NCBI GenBank assembly: GCA_039033215.1
Contig: JBCCDA010000003.1
Location: forward strand, 31,479 to 95,478
DNA: 64,000 nucleotides
Origin: Thermohalobaculum sp039033215
GTDB taxonomy: Bacteria; Pseudomonadota; Alphaproteobacteria; Rhodobacterales; Rhodobacteraceae
Direction of reading: 5' to 3'
The notes beneath the pieces were generated by a model. The model ran no database searches, was not told the origin of the DNA, and saw only the letters and a program-made list of their open reading frames with translations. The position numbers and the translations under genes are program-made. This document shows positions 8,119 through 16,322 of the stretch, piece by piece; the stretch's first letter is position 1, and each line of letters begins with the position of its first letter.

Positions 8119-8140
8119 GCCCCCGCCGCCGGGCGGGGGC
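8119..8140 (+). other. GC-rich hairpin between phnC and phnD
   Basis: GCCCCCGCC (8119-8127) pairs with GGCGGGGGC (8132-8140) around a 4-nt loop, without a T tract. It lies in the phnC-phnD spacer and may stabilise the binding-protein message. Confidence 0.6.
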
Positions 8141-8163
8141 ATCTCACTGACGGGAGAGTGAAG

Positions 8164-9066
8164 ATGAAGAAACTGCTAGCAGCTTTTGCAGCCTCGGCCA
8201 TGATTGGCGGCGTCGCTGTTGCCGAAGAGATCACCGAATTCCGCATCGGCATCCTCGGCGGTGAGAACGCCCAGGATCGCCTGAACTCGAACGAGTGTCT
8301 GCGCGCCAAGACCGAAGTGCTGCTGGGCGTGCCGACCAAGCTGTTTGCCCCCGCCGACTACAACGGCGTGATCCAGGGCCTCTTGGGCGGCACGATCGAC
8401 ATGGCCTGGCTTGGTGCATCCGGCTACGCGAAGGTCTGGCTGACCGAGCCCGAAGCGGTCGAACCCGTGCTGGTCAAGGTCAATGTTGACGGAGGCTACG
8501 GCTACTTCTCGGTGGGCTTCGCGCGCAAGGACGCGGGCATCGCCTCGCTTGACGACATGAAGGACAGGGTCTTTGGCTTCGGCGATCCGAACTCGACCTC
8601 GGGCTACCTGATCCCGTCGATCGAGATCCCCGCACAGGTCAACGCGACGATGAACTCGGGCGATTACTTCGGCGAAGTCAAGTTCACCGGCGGCCACGAG
8701 CAGACAATCGTCGCGGTCAACAACGGTGACATCGACGCGGGCGTGACCTGGGCCGACGGCCTCGGTGACTGGGAGGACGGTTTCAACTCGGGCGCGCTGC
8801 GCAAGGCTGTCGACGCGGGCCTCGTCGACATGAACGATCTGGTCGAGATCTGGCGCTCGAAGCCGATCCCCGAAGGTCCGGTCGTGCTGCGCAAGTCACT
8901 GCCCGACTATACGAAGACGCTGATGACGGGCCTGATGGCGTCGCTCAAGTCGATGGACCCGGACTGTGCCTACGGCGTGCTGCAGGGTGATGCGCTTGGC
9001 TTCCAGCCGATCACGCACGAAGCATACGAAGTGATCATCGAAGCGCGCCAGCTGAAGTCCAACTAG
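8164..9066 (+). CDS. phnD: Phosphonate ABC transporter, periplasmic binding protein
   Basis: 300 residues. A Sec signal (MKKLLAAFAASAMIGGVAVA, cleaved before EE) precedes a PhnD-type domain. That domain shows EFRIGILGGENAQDRL, PADYNGVIQGLLGGTIDMAWLG and the ligand-loop region FGDPNSTSGYLIP, where Ser/Thr residues bind the phosphonate group. The ATG at 8164 is preferred to the GTG two codons earlier because the GGGAGAG ribosome site is then correctly spaced. It is isolated between two hairpins, a pattern that usually lets the binding protein be made in excess over the permeases. Confidence 0.92.
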   Translation: MKKLLAAFAASAMIGGVAVAEEITEFRIGILGGENAQDRLNSNECLRAKTEVLLGVPTKLFAPADYNGVIQGLLGGTIDMAWLGASGYAKVWLTEPEAVEPVLVKVNVDGGYGYFSVGFARKDAGIASLDDMKDRVFGFGDPNSTSGYLIPSIEIPAQVNATMNSGDYFGEVKFTGGHEQTIVAVNNGDIDAGVTWADGLGDWEDGFNSGALRKAVDAGLVDMNDLVEIWRSKPIPEGPVVLRKSLPDYTKTLMTGLMASLKSMDPDCAYGVLQGDALGFQPITHEAYEVIIEARQLKSN

Positions 9067-9084
9067 GCGACACCCACGCTACCG

Positions 9085-9115
9085 CGTCCCGGGGACCCGC
9101 ATCCCGGGACGTTTT
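9085..9115 (+). terminator. Terminator-like attenuator between phnD and phnE
   Basis: CGTCCCGGG (9085-9093) pairs with CCCGGGACG (9103-9111) and is followed by TTTT. It lies inside the operon after phnD and would reduce transcription into the permease genes. Confidence 0.75.
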
Positions 9116-9156
9116 CGTGCTGGCTCCGGGCAGCACCCACACAAAAGCTCCCACCC

Positions 9157-10038
9157 ATGCCGAGGTGCACTTTGGCCGAGACGATTTCAGGCCCGACACG
9201 AGTCCGAGAGCTGCAGAACGACTACACCGCCATGGTGCAACGCCGGCGGTTCTACACCTTCGTCCTGCTTCTGGTCTTCGTGGTCATGATGGTCGCGGGG
9301 TTTCGTACCGCCGACTCGCGCAACGCCGGCGGGTTCTGGGACGGGATCACCAACGTTTTCGACTTCCCCGCCGAGGTACTGGACGAGGCATGGGAGAAGG
9401 CCGCTGGCCTGCCCGGGCAGTTGGTGCACTTTCTCCCCTCGTTGGTCGAGACACTCAATATCGCCGCCGCCGCAACGCTTTGCGGTGCGATCCTGGGGAT
9501 AGTTCTGTCTCTGTTGTCCACGCGCGGGCTTGCGCGCTGGCCTCGCGTGATCGGGCTCTTCCGGCGAATGATGGATATCATGCGCGCCATGCCCGAGATC
9601 GTCATCGCGCTGGTTCTGATTTTCATCCTGGGCGGTGGGCCGGTGCCGGCCATGATCGCGATCGCGCTGCACACCGCAGGCGCCCTTGGAAAGCTGTTCT
9701 CGGAGGTCAACGAGAACGCCGACCTGAAACCGGTCGAGGGCCTCGCTTCGGTCGGCGCGACATGGGGGCAGCGGATGTACCTTGGCGTGATCCCCCAGGT
9801 AGCCCCGAACTACTTCAGCTACGCGCTGCTGCGGTTCGAGATCAACATCCGTGCCTCGGCGATCCTCGGTTTCGTCGGCTCGGGCGGGATCGGCTATGAT
9901 CTTCGCAACGCCATGTCCTGGGGCAAGGGGCGCTACGACGAGGCGCTCGCGATCTTCATCCTGCTCTTCCTGACGATCGTCGTCGTCGACCAGATCTCCG
10001 GTTTTGTACGCCAGCGTCTGGTGGAGGGACGGCAATGA
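9157..10038 (+). CDS. phnE: Phosphonate ABC transporter permease
   Basis: 293 residues. A first transmembrane helix at about 29-48 is followed by a loop and a PhnE permease core: SLVETLNIAAAATLCGAILG, an EAA-like loop around ALGKLFSEVNENADLKPVEG, and RASAILGFVGSGGIG near the end. The start is uncertain. The ATG at 9157 has no clear ribosome site, while an in-frame TTG at 9172 has GAGGTG just upstream. It overlaps the next permease gene by four bases (ATGA), so both halves of the channel are probably made in equal amounts. Confidence 0.9.
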   Translation: MPRCTLAETISGPTRVRELQNDYTAMVQRRRFYTFVLLLVFVVMMVAGFRTADSRNAGGFWDGITNVFDFPAEVLDEAWEKAAGLPGQLVHFLPSLVETLNIAAAATLCGAILGIVLSLLSTRGLARWPRVIGLFRRMMDIMRAMPEIVIALVLIFILGGGPVPAMIAIALHTAGALGKLFSEVNENADLKPVEGLASVGATWGQRMYLGVIPQVAPNYFSYALLRFEINIRASAILGFVGSGGIGYDLRNAMSWGKGRYDEALAIFILLFLTIVVVDQISGFVRQRLVEGRQ

Positions 10039-11372
10039 GCGACACGACCGTGACAGGCCCGGCCAAAGTCGCTGCAATCAAGGCGAACTTCGCGCGCAAG
10101 CGACTGTTCGCCTTCGGCGTCCCCGCCCTGATCCTTGCGTACTTCATCTACATCTTCTTTGCCTTCGATGTGCCCGGTCTCTACGAGCGTGCGAAGATGG
10201 AGAACGCGATCACGCTGGTCGCGGACAGCTATTCCCACAAGACGCATGTGGCCAAGTCGAACCGGGGCCCGGGCGACTACACCGTCGCGATCGAGGGAGA
10301 GCGCAAAGGTACCTATGGTCCCGATATGGCTCTGCCCGACTGGATCAGCTTCGAGAGCGAGGACGCCCGCGTCGATCTCGAGAACGGCTACAGCATTGCC
10401 TGGGAAGGCAAGCTGATGCGCATGACCGTGCCAGGTTACGGCGTGATCGAGGCGCTGCCATCGAACCGCGGGATCGAGCTGACCCTGCCAGGCCCCGAAC
10501 CTGACTGGATCAATGCATCACGCAACCGCGTCACGATCACCACGCCCAACGGCCGTGTCGCGGTGACCAAGTCGAAGACCGAGGTCTACCGCTACGACTT
10601 TGGCTGGGAGCTCTTCTGGTTCACGCTCGACAGCCCCTTCTACGGCAAGGGGATCGGCGAGCTGACAGCCCTGGCGTTCTCTGCGGACCGGGTCGAACCC
10701 AACCAGTCTAACGCCGCCGCCATGTTCGATGACTTCTGGAACAACTCGATGTGGCGCCACCGAGAGGTCGCCTGGGCGATCTTCGAGACGGTGCTGATGG
10801 CGTTCCTCGGAACCTTCGGGGCAGCCATCATCGCCCTGCCCCTGGCTTTCATGGCGGCGCGGAACTTCACCCCGCTTCGGTCTGTGATGTTCGCGTTGCG
10901 GCGCCTCTTCGATTTTCTGCGCGGTGTCGACGGTCTGATCTGGACGATCATCCTCAGCCGTGCCTTCGGACCTGGACCGCTGACTGGCGCCTTGGCGATC
11001 CTGCTGACCGATGCGGGCACGTTCGGCAAACTCTTCTCGGAAGCGTTGGAGAACGTCGACAAGAAGCAGATCGAAGGCGTGCAATCCACGGGCGCGAAGC
11101 CCTTGCAGAGATACCGATTTGGGGTGATCCCGCAAATCACACCCGTGCTGCTGAGCCAGCTTCTCTACTACCTCGAGTCCAACACGCGCTCGGCGACAGT
11201 GATCGGCGCAATCGTCGGTGGCGGCATTGGGCTGATGCTGACCCAGGCGATCATCACCCAGAAGGACTGGGAAGAGGTCACCTATTACATTATCCTGATC
11301 GTGCTGATGGTCATGGTGATGGACTCGCTCTCTGGCTGGTTGCGCCGCAAGCTGATCAAGGGCGATACCTGA
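10035..11372 (+). CDS. phnE: Phosphonate ABC transporter permease with periplasmic insert
   Basis: 445 residues, clearly longer than a standard PhnE of about 260-290. The first membrane helix at about 25-45 (LFAFGVPALILAYFIYIFFA) is followed by about 170 mostly polar residues rich in beta-strand patterns (ENAITLVADSYSHKTH, YTVAIEGERKGTYG, GYSIAWEGKLMRMTVPGYGV). The canonical permease core then begins near residue 240 and contains TDAGTFGKLFSEALENVDKK and IGAIVGGGIGLML. The extra part is likely periplasmic. Long second permeases of this type occur beside a short phnE in alphaproteobacteria. Its role, perhaps receiving PhnD, is inference. Confidence 0.88.
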   Translation: MSDTTVTGPAKVAAIKANFARKRLFAFGVPALILAYFIYIFFAFDVPGLYERAKMENAITLVADSYSHKTHVAKSNRGPGDYTVAIEGERKGTYGPDMALPDWISFESEDARVDLENGYSIAWEGKLMRMTVPGYGVIEALPSNRGIELTLPGPEPDWINASRNRVTITTPNGRVAVTKSKTEVYRYDFGWELFWFTLDSPFYGKGIGELTALAFSADRVEPNQSNAAAMFDDFWNNSMWRHREVAWAIFETVLMAFLGTFGAAIIALPLAFMAARNFTPLRSVMFALRRLFDFLRGVDGLIWTIILSRAFGPGPLTGALAILLTDAGTFGKLFSEALENVDKKQIEGVQSTGAKPLQRYRFGVIPQITPVLLSQLLYYLESNTRSATVIGAIVGGGIGLMLTQAIITQKDWEEVTYYIILIVLMVMVMDSLSGWLRRKLIKGDT

Positions 11373-11378
11373 CAGCCG

Positions 11379-11993
11379 ATGCAAAGCTTGGGAATAAAAC
11401 CGGTCATCGCCGCAAGCGCGGTCGTCACAGCCACGACCTTCGGGCGCTATTGCGAGGTGGGCAGCGATTGCGTCCTGACCGACGTCGAGATGGGCGATTA
11501 CTCCTATTGCTCGAACTACGCGATCATCACCTACACGACAGTCGGCAAGTTCTCGAACATAGCGGCGATGTGCCGGATCAATGGCGGCAACCATCCGATG
11601 GATCGCGCGAGCCTGCATCACTTCATGTACCGATCCAGACAGTACTGGCCGGACATACCCGACGATGAGGCGTTCTTTGCGTGGCGTCGAGACCATTGGG
11701 TCGAGATCGGACATGACACGTGGCTGGGGCACGGCGCTCAGATCCTGCCGGGATGCAAGATCGGCAACGGCGCGGTGATCGCGGCCGGGGCCGTCGTGAC
11801 CAAGGACGTGCCCCCTTACGAGATCTGGGCGGGCAATCCTGCCAAGCTCGTCCGGCGGCGTTTCCCGCAAGGGATTGCGGAGCGCCTGCAAGCGCTCGCC
11901 TGGTGGGATTGGGAACATGATCGGATCGGACAGGCGCTTGACGACTTCCGGTCACTGAGCGCGGATGCGTTTCTCGAACGTCACGGGGGGTGA
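11379..11993 (+). CDS. Hexapeptide-repeat acetyltransferase-like, phosphonate cluster
   Basis: 204 residues of left-handed beta-helix character: repeated V/I-x(4)-G units (TTFGRYCEVGSDCVLTDVEM, TTVGKFSNIAAMCRING, later IGHDTWLGHGAQILPGCKIG). The sequence around the likely catalytic His is NGGNHPMD, and the end is AGNPAKLVRRRF. This is the chloramphenicol-acetyltransferase/DapH-like group that regularly accompanies phosphonate genes. Members are thought to acetylate an amino-phosphonate or a related ligand. It begins 6 bases after phnE and closes the operon, facing the phosphodiesterase operon tail to tail. Confidence 0.82.
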   Translation: MQSLGIKPVIAASAVVTATTFGRYCEVGSDCVLTDVEMGDYSYCSNYAIITYTTVGKFSNIAAMCRINGGNHPMDRASLHHFMYRSRQYWPDIPDDEAFFAWRRDHWVEIGHDTWLGHGAQILPGCKIGNGAVIAAGAVVTKDVPPYEIWAGNPAKLVRRRFPQGIAERLQALAWWDWEHDRIGQALDDFRSLSADAFLERHGG

Positions 11994-12025
11994 GGCCGCG
12001 AGCGGTCTTCTTCCATCCGCTTGGG

Positions 12026-12850
12026 CTAGCGGACCATGCTCTCCCGATCCCAATCGCTATAGTCCGGCGAGCCCTCGACCCGGATAGGCCCCGCATAGCC
12101 GTACTCGACCATGTGGACCGTGATGGACGCTCCATCGACAATGACCACCGCGTAGGCCTCGGGCAGATCCGATGACGTCAGCAGCGTGCCTTCGCCAAAG
12201 TTCATCCAGCCCGCATGGTTCGTGCCTCTGGGCGCGCTGATCGGCACACCATGGAACGACCCCGCGATAGGCACATGGCAATGGCCGAAGAAGATATGTC
12301 CCAGTTTCGTCCGGTGCCGCGCGACCACATTGCCCAAACGGCCCGGATCCTGGAGCATGATGCGGTCCACGGGGGCGACGTGGGTCGGTACCGGATTGTG
12401 GTGCATGAACAGAAACACCGGGCCGTCGGCGTCGGCAAGGCGCTGATCAAGCCACATGGCACGCGAGGCACAAAAGGATCCCGCATGGGTGCCGGGTGCC
12501 CAGGTATCCAGCAGAATTGCCGTTCCATGTGACAACGGAACCACCCGCTGAACGAACCCGTTCTCGTCGGCCAGCTCGGGGAAGACCTGCAGGAACGTTG
12601 CCCGGTCGTCATGGTTGCCAATGCAGGGGTGCACCGGGACTGCGCGCGTCGCGATAGTCTGCTTCAGCCGCTGATAGTCGGCCAACTCGCCCCAGTCTGA
12701 GAGATCGCCCGTCACGACAACCGCTTCCGCGTCGGGATGGTGGCTCAGGGCATGATCCAGCGCGCGCTCGAAGTTCGCATTCGGGTCGCGCCCACCGATT
12801 GTGTGACCCGGTGTCGTCAGATGAATATCGGTCAGTTGAAGCAGTTTCAC
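12026..12850 (-). CDS. Calcineurin-like metallophosphodiesterase (GpdQ/CpdA type)
   Basis: 274 residues containing all five metal-binding motifs of the family in order: DIH (residues 8-10), GDLSDWG (48-54), GNHDD (78-82), MHHNP, and GHCHVP. This arrangement is typical of GpdQ glycerophosphodiesterase and CpdA cyclic-nucleotide phosphodiesterase. It is the last gene of an operon for a glycerol-3-phosphate-type ABC importer. Hydrolysis of imported glycerophosphodiesters in the cytoplasm is therefore the most sensible role; there is no signal peptide. A palindrome separates it from the binding-protein gene. Confidence 0.85.
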   Translation of the reverse strand: MKLLQLTDIHLTTPGHTIGGRDPNANFERALDHALSHHPDAEAVVVTGDLSDWGELADYQRLKQTIATRAVPVHPCIGNHDDRATFLQVFPELADENGFVQRVVPLSHGTAILLDTWAPGTHAGSFCASRAMWLDQRLADADGPVFLFMHHNPVPTHVAPVDRIMLQDPGRLGNVVARHRTKLGHIFFGHCHVPIAGSFHGVPISAPRGTNHAGWMNFGEGTLLTSSDLPEAYAVVIVDGASITVHMVEYGYAGPIRVEGSPDYSDWDRESMVR

Positions 12851-12884
12851 CGCTGCCCACCTCCCACTTGTTCTGGTTGGGGTG

Positions 12885-12912
12885 CAGGGTGCGTGCGGCC
12901 ACGCACCCTGCG
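12885..12912. repeat. Perfect palindromic repeat, copy 1
   Basis: GCAGGGTGCGTG (12885-12896) and CACGCACCCTGC (12901-12912) form a 12-bp stem with a 4-nt loop. It lies between the binding-protein and phosphodiesterase genes. The core GGGTGCGTGC...GCACGCACCC recurs at 14285-14312 on the other side of the binding-protein gene. Confidence 0.9.
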
Positions 12913-12919
12913 GTTTGGC

Positions 12920-14182
12920 TCAGCTGTCGGGCAGCAGATCCTGGACTTCCTCCGTGAGCTCCAGTTGCAGCTCCTTCATGTCGTCCACATCTCCGGTCAC
13001 GATCTGCTCGATCCCGTCGTAGATGACCTGCGTGATCGCGAGGCCATTGTCACCGGGATAGGCCTGCCAGTCGCGCAGCAACGGCAGCTGACGCACAGCG
13101 GTCGCCTTGGCCGGGTTCTGATCGTAGAAGTCCGACAGGATGATCTCGTTGGCGGCCTTGTTCGGCGGCATGTAGCCGGTGGTGCGTGCAACGTCCGCCG
13201 CACCTTCGCCCGAGGTGATGAACTTCAGCCATTTCCACGCGGCTTCCAGCTCCGCCGGATCCTCCGAAGTCGAGACCAGCATGGCAGCGTTCCCACCGGC
13301 AGGCAGGCCCTGCGGGCCTTCGGCCGACAGACCCGGATACTCGTGGGTCATCAGCTGGAAATCGCCCTTTGCCCGCTCGACGGCACCTACGGCCGACGTC
13401 GACCAGAACATCATGCCAATCTCGCCCGCCGAGAAGCTGGCCAGCGCGCCCTTCCACTCCAGGTTCTGCATCTCGCAGCCGCGGAAGATGCCCTTCATCG
13501 TATCCAGGGCCGTCAACGCTTCCGGGCTGTCGATCAGGACCTTGCCCTGGTCCACGATCGCCTGGTCCTGGCTCCACATCAGAGCCTGCATGAACCAGTT
13601 GCCGGTGATGTTCCAACCCCAGAACATCGGGTTCCTGACCCCGGCTTCGCGCAGTTGACCGCAGACGGCCACGACCTCTTCCCAGGTCTTGGGCAGTTGA
13701 TCGGGAGAGGTGATCCCGGCCTTCGCCATGAGGTCCATATTGTAGTAGCCGACCGGCAACGAGATCGAGAACGGCAGGCCGTAGACGGCTTCATCGAACG
13801 TCGACAGGCCAAGCATGGCGGCATGATAGCCGTCCTTCTCGAAGTCGGCCTCAGCCGCGATGAAGGGCTCGAGCGACTTGGCAATGCCCTTCTCGACCAG
13901 GATCGCCTGGCGGTTCAGGCCCTGCATGGTGACGTCCGGCAGATCGCCCGCCGCGGCCTCACGCAGGATGGTGTTGGTCCCGTCCTCATAGCTCTCGTAG
14001 GTCGCGCGCATGACGATCTCGATCCCGGGGTTCTCGGCATAGAACCGGGGCAGGATCTTCTCGTAGGTCACGTCAAAGAGGTGGCTATAGGGATAGGCGA
14101 ATTCGACGACGATCTTGTCTTCGGCCATGGCCGGAGTGGCCAGGGCTGCGAGCACGGCCGCAGTGGTCAGAAGGCGTTTCAT
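12920..14182 (-). CDS. ABC transporter solute-binding protein, UgpB-like
   Basis: 420 residues with a Sec signal (cut after residue 20, PAMA/EDK). The family 1 solute-binding fold is visible in VVEFAYPYSHLFDVTYEKIL, LPDVTMQGLNRQAILVEKGI and GLPFSISLPVGYYNMDLMAK, with LPAGGNAAMLVSTSEDPAEL further on. Closest in style are the UgpB and maltose-type proteins that bind glycerol-phosphate compounds or sugars. The linked phosphodiesterase favours phosphorylated glycerol derivatives. The gene follows two permease genes on the same strand and is bracketed by two almost identical palindromes, probably raising the amount or stability of its message. Confidence 0.85.
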   Translation of the reverse strand: MKRLLTTAAVLAALATPAMAEDKIVVEFAYPYSHLFDVTYEKILPRFYAENPGIEIVMRATYESYEDGTNTILREAAAGDLPDVTMQGLNRQAILVEKGIAKSLEPFIAAEADFEKDGYHAAMLGLSTFDEAVYGLPFSISLPVGYYNMDLMAKAGITSPDQLPKTWEEVVAVCGQLREAGVRNPMFWGWNITGNWFMQALMWSQDQAIVDQGKVLIDSPEALTALDTMKGIFRGCEMQNLEWKGALASFSAGEIGMMFWSTSAVGAVERAKGDFQLMTHEYPGLSAEGPQGLPAGGNAAMLVSTSEDPAELEAAWKWLKFITSGEGAADVARTTGYMPPNKAANEIILSDFYDQNPAKATAVRQLPLLRDWQAYPGDNGLAITQVIYDGIEQIVTGDVDDMKELQLELTEEVQDLLPDS

Positions 14183-14284
14183 CGGGTACTCCTTGTCTTG
14201 TCAGTGGGGCGGTCGCGGGGGCCGAGACGCCAATCCTGTTCCCCTAACCGCCTGGTTTGTCCCGGTTTTCCGGGCGCTCTGGCG

Positions 14285-14312
14285 GTAGGGTGCGTGCTCG
14301 CACGCACCCTAC
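14285..14312. repeat. Perfect palindromic repeat, copy 2
   Basis: GTAGGGTGCGTGC (14285-14297) and GCACGCACCCTAC (14300-14312) form a perfect palindrome with a TC centre. It lies just after the UgpE-like stop and before the binding-protein gene. It is nearly the same sequence as the palindrome at 12885-12912. Confidence 0.9.
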
Positions 14313-14314
14313 GG

Positions 14315-15355
14315 TCATTTCATGCCGGTCAGCGTGATCCCCTCGATGAAGCGGCGCTGGGCCAGCAGGAAGGCAACGATCAGCGGCACCACGATCACGG
14401 TCGCGGTTGCCATCATCGGGCCGAAGAAGCTGCCATCGGCATCACCCTTGAACTCGCGCAGGCCCAAAGGCGGCGTGAAGAGATCGCGGTTGCCGGTCAC
14501 GACGATCCGGGGCCAGAAGTAGTCGTTCCAGTGCGCCACCACACTGAATATGCCAAAGGCCAGCAGCGCCGGGATGGCGGTCGGCAGCATCACCTTCCAG
14601 ACGATCCCGAACTCGGTCATGCCGTCCATGCGGGCAGCATCAATCAGGTCGTCCGGCACCGTCATGAAGAACTGGCGCATGAGGAAGATCCCGAAGACGG
14701 AGATCGTCCAGGGCACGATCAACGCCGCATAGGTGTTCGTGAGCCCTACCTTCGCGAGCATGATGTAGAGCGGCAGCGCAATCGCGTGCACGGGGATCAG
14801 CAGGCAGAACAGGACCATGGTGAAGACGAAGTCGCGACCCCGCCAGCGTAGCTTTGCCAGGGCGTAAGCACATGGCAATGCTACCAGAATCTGGATCAGG
14901 AAGATCGAGACCGTGACGATCACGCCGTTGAGCAGATAGCGCAGCAAGGGCGCCTCGGAGAAGGCCATGGTGTAGTTGAACGCCACCGGGCGCATCATGC
15001 AGCCGGCAGTCACCCCTTCCATGACGGCGTTCTTGATCTCGCGATCAGAGAGGCCCGGATAGTCGGGGCGCAGGCCCTCGACCACCGCGCGATCGGGCTC
15101 GCCGCGCTTCACGCAGCGCTCGTCGACCATCATCTCCTGAGCGCCGAAGAAGCCCCCCACGTTGCGCTCGATCTCGTTCGGCGCCTTCAGCGAATAGCTG
15201 AGCATCACGTAGAACGGCAGGATCACGATCAGGGCGCCGACGATCAGGACGGCGTGCTTCAGCGCCTCGCCCCATGACCAATCGAGCCGGGATTCCGACT
15301 GTGTGCCAAGCGTATGACTTGTGTATGACTCGCGTATGCCAAGCGTTTTGGTCAC
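14315..15355 (-). CDS. ABC transporter permease, UgpE-like
   Basis: 346 residues, longer than the roughly 280 of UgpE. After an unusual polar N-terminus it shows the first helix (HAVLIVGALIVILPFYVMLS), a periplasmic insert with several Cys residues around residues 75-125, the remaining helices, and an EAA loop (AARMDGMTEFGIVWKVMLP). The GTG at 15355 is firmly indicated: an in-frame TAG lies directly upstream, GGGAG is 7 bases upstream, and no other start occurs before the first helix. As a result the 11-bp tandem repeat at 15301-15344 is translated into the N-terminus (GIRESYTSHTLGTQS). The insert and the repeat-coded tail are both atypical. Confidence 0.85.
   Translation of the reverse strand: MTKTLGIRESYTSHTLGTQSESRLDWSWGEALKHAVLIVGALIVILPFYVMLSYSLKAPNEIERNVGGFFGAQEMMVDERCVKRGEPDRAVVEGLRPDYPGLSDREIKNAVMEGVTAGCMMRPVAFNYTMAFSEAPLLRYLLNGVIVTVSIFLIQILVALPCAYALAKLRWRGRDFVFTMVLFCLLIPVHAIALPLYIMLAKVGLTNTYAALIVPWTISVFGIFLMRQFFMTVPDDLIDAARMDGMTEFGIVWKVMLPTAIPALLAFGIFSVVAHWNDYFWPRIVVTGNRDLFTPPLGLREFKGDADGSFFGPMMATATVIVVPLIVAFLLAQRRFIEGITLTGMK
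15301..15344. repeat. 11-bp tandem repeat array A (GTATnnCnnGC)
   Basis: Four consecutive 11-mers: GTGTGCCAAGC, GTATGACTTGT, GTATGACTCGC, GTATGCCAAGC. The same unit in the same phase appears at 22135-22200 and, inverted, at 55949-55992. Here it lies within the 5' coding end of the UgpE-like gene. Confidence 0.85.
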
Positions 15356-15401
15356 CTATGGCTCCCAAATTGACCGATGGACCGGTGATGAGCGCGCATG
15401 G

Positions 15402-16322
15402 TCATGAGTAGTGGACCTTCCGCTCGACCAGCCAACGCTGGGTCAGCGTCAGCATCAGCACGAAGGCCAGGAAGATCACCGTGATGGCCGAGCCGACGCC
15501 GATCAGGTTCTGCTGGATGCCCTTCTCGAAGATCGCGAACATCATCACGTAGACGGATTTTGCGGGGCCCCCGCCCTGGGGGTAGAACGCCTCGACGGTG
15601 TCGAACACCTGGAAGGACCGGATGCAGGTGATGGTCACCACGAAAACGGTGGTCGGGCCCAGCATCGGCCAGGTGACCAGCCGAAAACGCTCCCAACCGC
15701 TCTTGGCGCCGTCAAGCACGGCGGCGTGGTAGAGCTCACGCGGGACCGACGTCAGTCCCGCGAGGTAAAGCACCATGTTGAACCCGAAGCCCTGCCAGAC
15801 ACCGATGAACGCGACAGCCCAGATCGCGTAGTCCCGGTCGCCCAGCCACAGGGGAAAGCCGCGCTCGCAGCCGTGCTGGTACCAACCCCAGATCTCCAGC
15901 CACGAGCCACAGCCCATCGCAAGCGTCTTGTTGATGATGCCGACCGTCGGGTGCAGCGCGAATTCCCAGACGATCGCCATGGCCAGGAGCGCCGCCATCA
16001 CCGGCAGGAAGTAGATCGTCTTGTAGACATTCCCGAAGCGGCCGAGTGAGTGGATCAGCAGGGCGGCCCCGAGGCCCAGCCCCACCGACAAGGGGACCAC
16101 CACCAGAACGTAGGTGAACGTCGCCGTGAACATTTTTTGGAACGACGAGCGCGAGACGATGCGATCGTAGTTCTTCAACCCAACCCAATTGAAGTCCTGA
16201 TTGCCCAGGCTGTAGTCGGTGAACGAGAGGTAGGCCGCCACGCCAACGGGCACGAGCAGGATCACGACCATCAGGATCAGCGCCGGGGCGGCGAAGAGAT
16301 ATGGCGCGGCCGTGCGTCCCAT
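15402..16322 (-). CDS. ABC transporter permease, UgpA-like
   Basis: 306 residues with six predicted helices: the first is LFAAPALILMVVILLVPVGV, later ones include VYKTIYFLPVMAALLAMAIV and GVWQGFGFNMVLYLAGL. The binding-protein-dependent permease motif follows (YHAAVLDGAKSGWERFRLVT). A loop near residues 130-165 carries Cys and Trp residues (MGCGSWLEIWGW, HGCERGF), presumably periplasmic. The ATG overlaps the ATP-binding gene stop by four bases (ATGA). It forms the heterodimeric channel with the UgpE-like permease. Confidence 0.88.
   Translation of the reverse strand: MGRTAAPYLFAAPALILMVVILLVPVGVAAYLSFTDYSLGNQDFNWVGLKNYDRIVSRSSFQKMFTATFTYVLVVVPLSVGLGLGAALLIHSLGRFGNVYKTIYFLPVMAALLAMAIVWEFALHPTVGIINKTLAMGCGSWLEIWGWYQHGCERGFPLWLGDRDYAIWAVAFIGVWQGFGFNMVLYLAGLTSVPRELYHAAVLDGAKSGWERFRLVTWPMLGPTTVFVVTITCIRSFQVFDTVEAFYPQGGGPAKSVYVMMFAIFEKGIQQNLIGVGSAITVIFLAFVLMLTLTQRWLVERKVHYS

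Noticed and set aside
12737..14851. 704-codon plus-strand open frame opposite the ABC genes
   Set aside because: It is an antisense frame of the binding-protein and permease genes kept open by high GC; its product is His/Arg/Gln-rich and the minus-strand genes have clear domains.
15301..15344. CRISPR array
   Set aside because: Units of 11 bp are directly adjacent without spacers, and no cas gene is present; the same holds for the arrays at 22135 and 55949.
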